From CAZTAR01 sp043813895 (GTDB taxonomy: Bacteria > Planctomycetota > Phycisphaerae > UBA1845 > UTPLA1): 64,000 nucleotides of DNA. Each line of letters begins with the position of its first letter. Position 1 is the first letter of the stretch. Shown one piece after another: positions 61,071 through 64,000 of this stretch. Position numbers and translations under genes: made by a program. The notes below the pieces were generated by a model. It saw only the letters and a program-made list of their open reading frames with translations. It was not told the DNA's origin and did not search any database. The stretch lies in NCBI GenBank assembly GCA_043813895.1, contig JBDRKQ010000048.1, forward strand, positions 1 through 64,000. The letters run 5' to 3'.

Positions 61071-62594
61071 CTACCGTTCCTCGAGTCGGAAGACGACGCC
61101 GGCAGGAACGAGGTCGTATTTCTCTCGAATCCACTCCGGCACGTAGTGCTCGGATTCGCTGCACACGTAGGCCGTGCCGCGTTCGACGAACGGCCTGACG
61201 GCGTCCGGCGACAGTGGAATCATGGGCTGCGCAGGCGTTATGTCGCCTCCGGTCGTCAAGGCCACACTCTGGTGTGTGCGTTCCACATCTCGCACAACTG
61301 CCAGGGCGTTCTTGATCGTGGTATCGGCGATGAGCAATCCGTCCGGCGCGGCCTGCTCGAGGGCCGCCCGAGCGAACCGTGATGCGCTGTCCTCACCGTT
61401 CTTGCGGGGCCGGATGAAATAGACGTAGCTGTCGCGGGGCGGGATGTGCCGCTTGACGCCGATGCTGGTTTGGCGGTCCTTCAGCAGCCTGGGCGCGAAC
61501 TCGTAGACGGCGACTGGAAGCACCGCGAGCATCAGGCAGAGCGTCCGCCTCGCCGCCGATTGGCCGAGCAAGCGGGGGATTGCCAGACCGACGAACAAAG
61601 CAAACAGCACGTAGCACGGGATGAAGAACACGTATTGATCGGGAACGAGGTAGCGGAAAGCGAAGACGAACGCGATTACAAAGATCGTGCCGGCGACCAC
61701 GGCAAACCAGCGTGTTTGCGGTCGCCTCCAAGCCGACCAGAGGCCGACTGGCGCCAGCAGGGCGAGCGGCGTCGGGAAGTTCATCGCGAAGTATTGGACC
61801 GCGTGCCCGGCCTGTCGGGCGAACGGAAACGTATGCGCGAGGACGTGCCGAGCTCGGTTGGGCGGACCGACAAGGGCCTCTTTCAACGCGCCACAGAGGG
61901 GCTGACCGTCGACGATGTTGGAGGCGACAAGCACGGTGTACGGCAGCGTTCCGATGATCCAGGCAAGGGCCGGCAACCATAATCGCCCGGGACGGATTCG
62001 GCGGGCGCGAAGGCCCCACAGGATGATCCCCGCGTAGGCCGGTAGGTGCAGGATGGCAAAGAGGTGATTCGCGGTGCTCAGCCCGTTGACGAGCAGCGCG
62101 ATGGCCAGCCAATGGAACTCAAACCGGCGAAAGTAGCGATTGAGCAGCCAGAGTTCCGCCACGAGTGTCAACGCGTAGAGTTCGTAGACTTCAGCGATGA
62201 CGGCGTGCGTCCAGAAGGTGTGACTGACCGCCAGCAGAATCGTCCCGCCGACCGCGGCGATGCGGCAACGCGTGAGGCTCAGGAGCAGGTCCATCGTGAC
62301 CGCCAGACAGGCCGCGCCACACACGGCGGAGAAGAGGTTGACCCGATAGGCGAACGGCCCGAACGGCAAGACCGTGAACGCCTTGGCGAGCAGAATGTAG
62401 AGCGGGTGGGCAAGCGGAAGGCCGAGGTCACCGGCAAGATCGCCGTGCCAGACGCGAAACTGGAACATCCCGCTGTCCTGCCACAGCACTCCCGGCGAGC
62501 ACGTCAGGGCGTATAGCAAGATCGCGAAGAGGAATGTGGCGGCTACGATCCATCGACGTTGGGCGTCGTTGACCGGGCTCTCCTGCGTCGTCAT
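61071..62594 (-). CDS. DUF2723 multi-spanning membrane protein (GT-C-like)
   Basis: A 507-residue protein with about ten membrane helices. The N-terminal region has the DUF2723 pattern, SPGVLWQDSGMFQFRVWHGDLAGDLGLPLAHPLYILLAKA, in which Asp-Ser-Gly and AHPLY correspond to the DSGEF and HPPGYPLY motifs, resembling GT-C glycosyltransferases that use lipid-linked sugars. The C-terminal 120 residues are soluble (VPDQYVFFIPCY, then DGLLIADTTIKNALAVVRDVERTH), perhaps on the periplasmic side. The acceptor is unknown. It is on the same strand as the FkbH-ACP pair, 135 bp downstream, so it could be in one transcription unit with them. Confidence 0.85.
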   Translation of the reverse strand: MTTQESPVNDAQRRWIVAATFLFAILLYALTCSPGVLWQDSGMFQFRVWHGDLAGDLGLPLAHPLYILLAKAFTVLPFGPFAYRVNLFSAVCGAACLAVTMDLLLSLTRCRIAAVGGTILLAVSHTFWTHAVIAEVYELYALTLVAELWLLNRYFRRFEFHWLAIALLVNGLSTANHLFAILHLPAYAGIILWGLRARRIRPGRLWLPALAWIIGTLPYTVLVASNIVDGQPLCGALKEALVGPPNRARHVLAHTFPFARQAGHAVQYFAMNFPTPLALLAPVGLWSAWRRPQTRWFAVVAGTIFVIAFVFAFRYLVPDQYVFFIPCYVLFALFVGLAIPRLLGQSAARRTLCLMLAVLPVAVYEFAPRLLKDRQTSIGVKRHIPPRDSYVYFIRPRKNGEDSASRFARAALEQAAPDGLLIADTTIKNALAVVRDVERTHQSVALTTGGDITPAQPMIPLSPDAVRPFVERGTAYVCSESEHYVPEWIREKYDLVPAGVVFRLEER

Positions 62595-62617
62595 TGCGAC
62601 ATTCCCGATGAACAGCC

Positions 62618-62703
62618 GTAGTGACGTCGGCCCTCTGTGGCCTACGTAAAATGTGGAGGGGCTCCTCCTCGCATACGTCGGCCACAGGGGGCCGACGCTA
62701 CTA
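62618..62703. repeat. R6 inverted repeat copy
   Basis: Left arm GTAGTGACGTCGGCCCTCTG and right arm GGCCACAGGGGGCCGACGCT...CTAC are imperfect reverse complements, with an inner GAGGGGCTCCTC hairpin. It lies between the ACP gene and the DUF2723 gene. Confidence 0.7.
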
Positions 62704-62729
62704 CCCGCACGCTTTCTCGCGGCGATACG

Positions 62730-62969
62730 CTAGACTTCGACGCCATGCTCGGCAAGCAGGGCTCTCAGCTTCGGAAGCGACATCGAATCGCCCAGGTTCT
62801 CGGCGGGCAGGGTCAGGCCGAATTCCTGCTCCAGCGCGCTGATCAGGCTGATGTGGTTCAGTGAATCCCAGGTATCCACATTGTCCGGCGACAGATCGTC
62901 TGTAATTCGGTCCTCGGGAACACCGAGAATCGAGCTGACAATCGAGCGAAGCCTGCTGCCGTTATTCAT
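62730..62969 (-). CDS. Acyl carrier protein of the FkbH pair
   Basis: A 79-residue ACP. The phosphopantetheine site is Ser in VDTWDSLNHISLI, which matches the DSL motif well; helices II and III follow (ALEQEFGLTLPAENLGDSMSLPKLRALLAEH). It starts at ATG 62969, overlapping the FkbH stop by four bases. In FkbH systems the ACP receives a glyceryl or other acyl group; here it is the only carrier beside the enzyme. It is distinct from the long ACP at 31915. Confidence 0.92.
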   Translation of the reverse strand: MNNGSRLRSIVSSILGVPEDRITDDLSPDNVDTWDSLNHISLISALEQEFGLTLPAENLGDSMSLPKLRALLAEHGVEV

Positions 62970-64000
62970 GGGGCGGATGACTCCTTACTGGCATCGACCA
63001 CCGAGACTGCCAGCCAATCCGGTGTGGTTGTATCGGCTTCGTCCAAGGCCCATCTCCAGTGCTGCGCGTCGCCGACACGCTCTGCCTCCACGAATCCACG
63101 ATCCTGATAAAAAGCCGCAAACGGCTTGTTCTTGACCGTCGGCACGAATTCGGCGACGAGGACCTTCGCCCCCGCGGCCCGCGCCCGTTCGGCAATCCAT
63201 CCGACGAAGCCCTGCTCGACGGTCCGGCCGAGCACGCGACAACTCATGAGGAAGATGTGCAGCACCCATTCGTCGCTTGAGCGCCGCACGACCGCCAGGC
63301 CCACGACCCCGTTGTCGCCGAACCGATCCGCCAGGACGAGCGTGAACACGTTGACGTCCGGATCGGTCGCGAAGCCGCGGATGTCGTCCTCCGTACACCG
63401 AATCGTGTGCATGTTGAACTGATTCGTGCGATTGGTCATCTGCGAAGCCCGCGCGATGTGCGGCTTGTGGTCTACGAACAGCGTCATCCGCATCTCGAGC
63501 TGACGGTAGAACGTCGGCATGTCCAGCACACTTGTTTGCAGCTCGCGGCGGCTCACCTCCGCCTTGTAAAGCTGCCCCCTCTGCCGGTCGACGTCCGAGA
63601 TGGACCATTGGTCGAAACAGTCCAGCGCCTCAACGATGCCCGCATAAGCCGCCGGCTCCTCCGGCAGATGGACGGTCAACACCTGCGGCAGCACGGTCCG
63701 CATCATCTCGCACTCCACGGCGCTGTCGTCCATGAAGACAAAGCTGTCCAGCCCGAGGTTCAGGTCTTCGGCAAGCTGCTTGACGTTCTCGGGCTTGGGC
63801 TGCCAGTTGACGCGCATCGCCGCGAAGTGCTCCGACCTGAGCACCACATCCGGGTGCTTGTCGAGGACTTCCTCGACCGTGCCCGGCTCGTTCTTGCTGG
63901 CGATGCACAGGACAATCCCACGGCGGTGGAGATCAAGGATGCGACTCTGGAACGCGACGAACGCGTTGCCCGGGTAGTCGTGCCCCAGCGCGATGCCGTC
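62966..64000 (-). CDS. FkbH-like HAD-IIIC family protein, N-terminus outside the window
   Basis: The 344 residues seen run into the right edge with no start in the window; the frame opens already at 64000. FkbH-type proteins couple a HAD-like domain to a GNAT-like domain and load a glycerate-derived C3 unit from 1,3-bisphosphoglycerate onto an ACP. Seen: LCIASKNEPGTVEEVLDKHPDVVLR, KPENVKQLAEDLNLGLDSFVFMDDSAVECEMM (HAD motifs; DDSAVE) and, after about residue 165, a GNAT-like region (NVFTLVLADRFGDNGVVGLAVV, FLMSCRVLGRTVEQGFVGWI). The catalytic HAD Asp motif lies upstream, outside the window. It is translationally coupled to the ACP gene. Confidence 0.9.
   Translation of the reverse strand, partial: DGIALGHDYPGNAFVAFQSRILDLHRRGIVLCIASKNEPGTVEEVLDKHPDVVLRSEHFAAMRVNWQPKPENVKQLAEDLNLGLDSFVFMDDSAVECEMMRTVLPQVLTVHLPEEPAAYAGIVEALDCFDQWSISDVDRQRGQLYKAEVSRRELQTSVLDMPTFYRQLEMRMTLFVDHKPHIARASQMTNRTNQFNMHTIRCTEDDIRGFATDPDVNVFTLVLADRFGDNGVVGLAVVRRSSDEWVLHIFLMSCRVLGRTVEQGFVGWIAERARAAGAKVLVAEFVPTVKNKPFAAFYQDRGFVEAERVGDAQHWRWALDEADTTTPDWLAVSVVDASKESSAP

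Overview
The window is GC-rich, densely coded bacterial chromosome carrying 55 called protein genes on both strands (one further 24-residue ORF is only a candidate). No rRNA, CRISPR array, prophage or insertion sequence was found, and no tRNA could be supported by eye. The gene set suggests a member of the Planctomycetota, probably close to the Phycisphaerae. The pointers are a PEP-CTERM protein, a thrombospondin-3/dockerin-type lipoprotein with DCNxNGxPDxCD repeats, a DUF1571 lipoprotein, a three-gene ECF sigma cassette, a reduced V-type ATPase operon, a DUF2723 membrane protein, an FkbH-ACP pair and many short GC-rich inverted repeats between genes. This assignment is an inference from gene content, not from a marker phylogeny.

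Layout. 1-4.6 kb: an astacin-type lipoprotein protease (cut by the left edge), a GT4 glycosyltransferase converging with gmd, and a nitroreductase. 4.9-10.7 kb: an HD-GYP response regulator, a Tat-exported glycosylasparaginase, and a sigma factor / membrane anchor / STN-domain cassette. 11-16.3 kb: the repeat-rich lipoprotein, the PEP-CTERM protein, an SLC13 transporter and a small membrane protein with two DnaJ-like CxxCxGxG motifs. 16.4-25.4 kb: a PEP synthase/PPDK regulatory protein, YceH, a DUF362 protein, two lipoproteins, a queuosine-salvage hydrolase and a topoisomerase I with six zinc ribbons. 26-31 kb: a large secreted zinc metalloprotease and three small conserved or unknown genes.

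31.4-35.6 kb is the most interesting part: a compact type II fatty-acid/polyketide-like operon (dehydratase, unusual ACP, second dehydratase, ketosynthase-like protein lacking all three catalytic residues, intact ketosynthase). The dead/intact ketosynthase pair resembles a chain-length-factor heterodimer. 35.9-42.1 kb: metH, a threonine aldolase, a tiny lipoprotein, tsaB and a STAS protein. 42.5-50.2 kb: the V-type ATPase operon E-DUF2764-A-B-D-I-K, whose rotor subunit keeps most residues of the Na+ site known from Enterococcus NtpK. 50.2-64 kb: alpha carbonic anhydrase, a thioredoxin-like lipoprotein, phosphomannose isomerase, an amidase, groES-X-groEL, a pseudo-receiver, an aldehyde dehydrogenase, a DUF2723 protein, and an FkbH-ACP pair running off the right edge.

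How parts fit together. Phosphomannose isomerase and gmd could feed GDP-sugars to the glycosyltransferase and other envelope polysaccharide enzymes. Exported proteins are numerous (several lipoproteins, PEP-CTERM, Tat and Sec substrates), as expected for an organism with an elaborate envelope. The intergenic repeats fall into several families (R1-R7 in the feature list); two copies of one 64-bp repeat differ by a single base although 13 kb apart, and one contributes to the ribosome-binding site of the ATPase I subunit.
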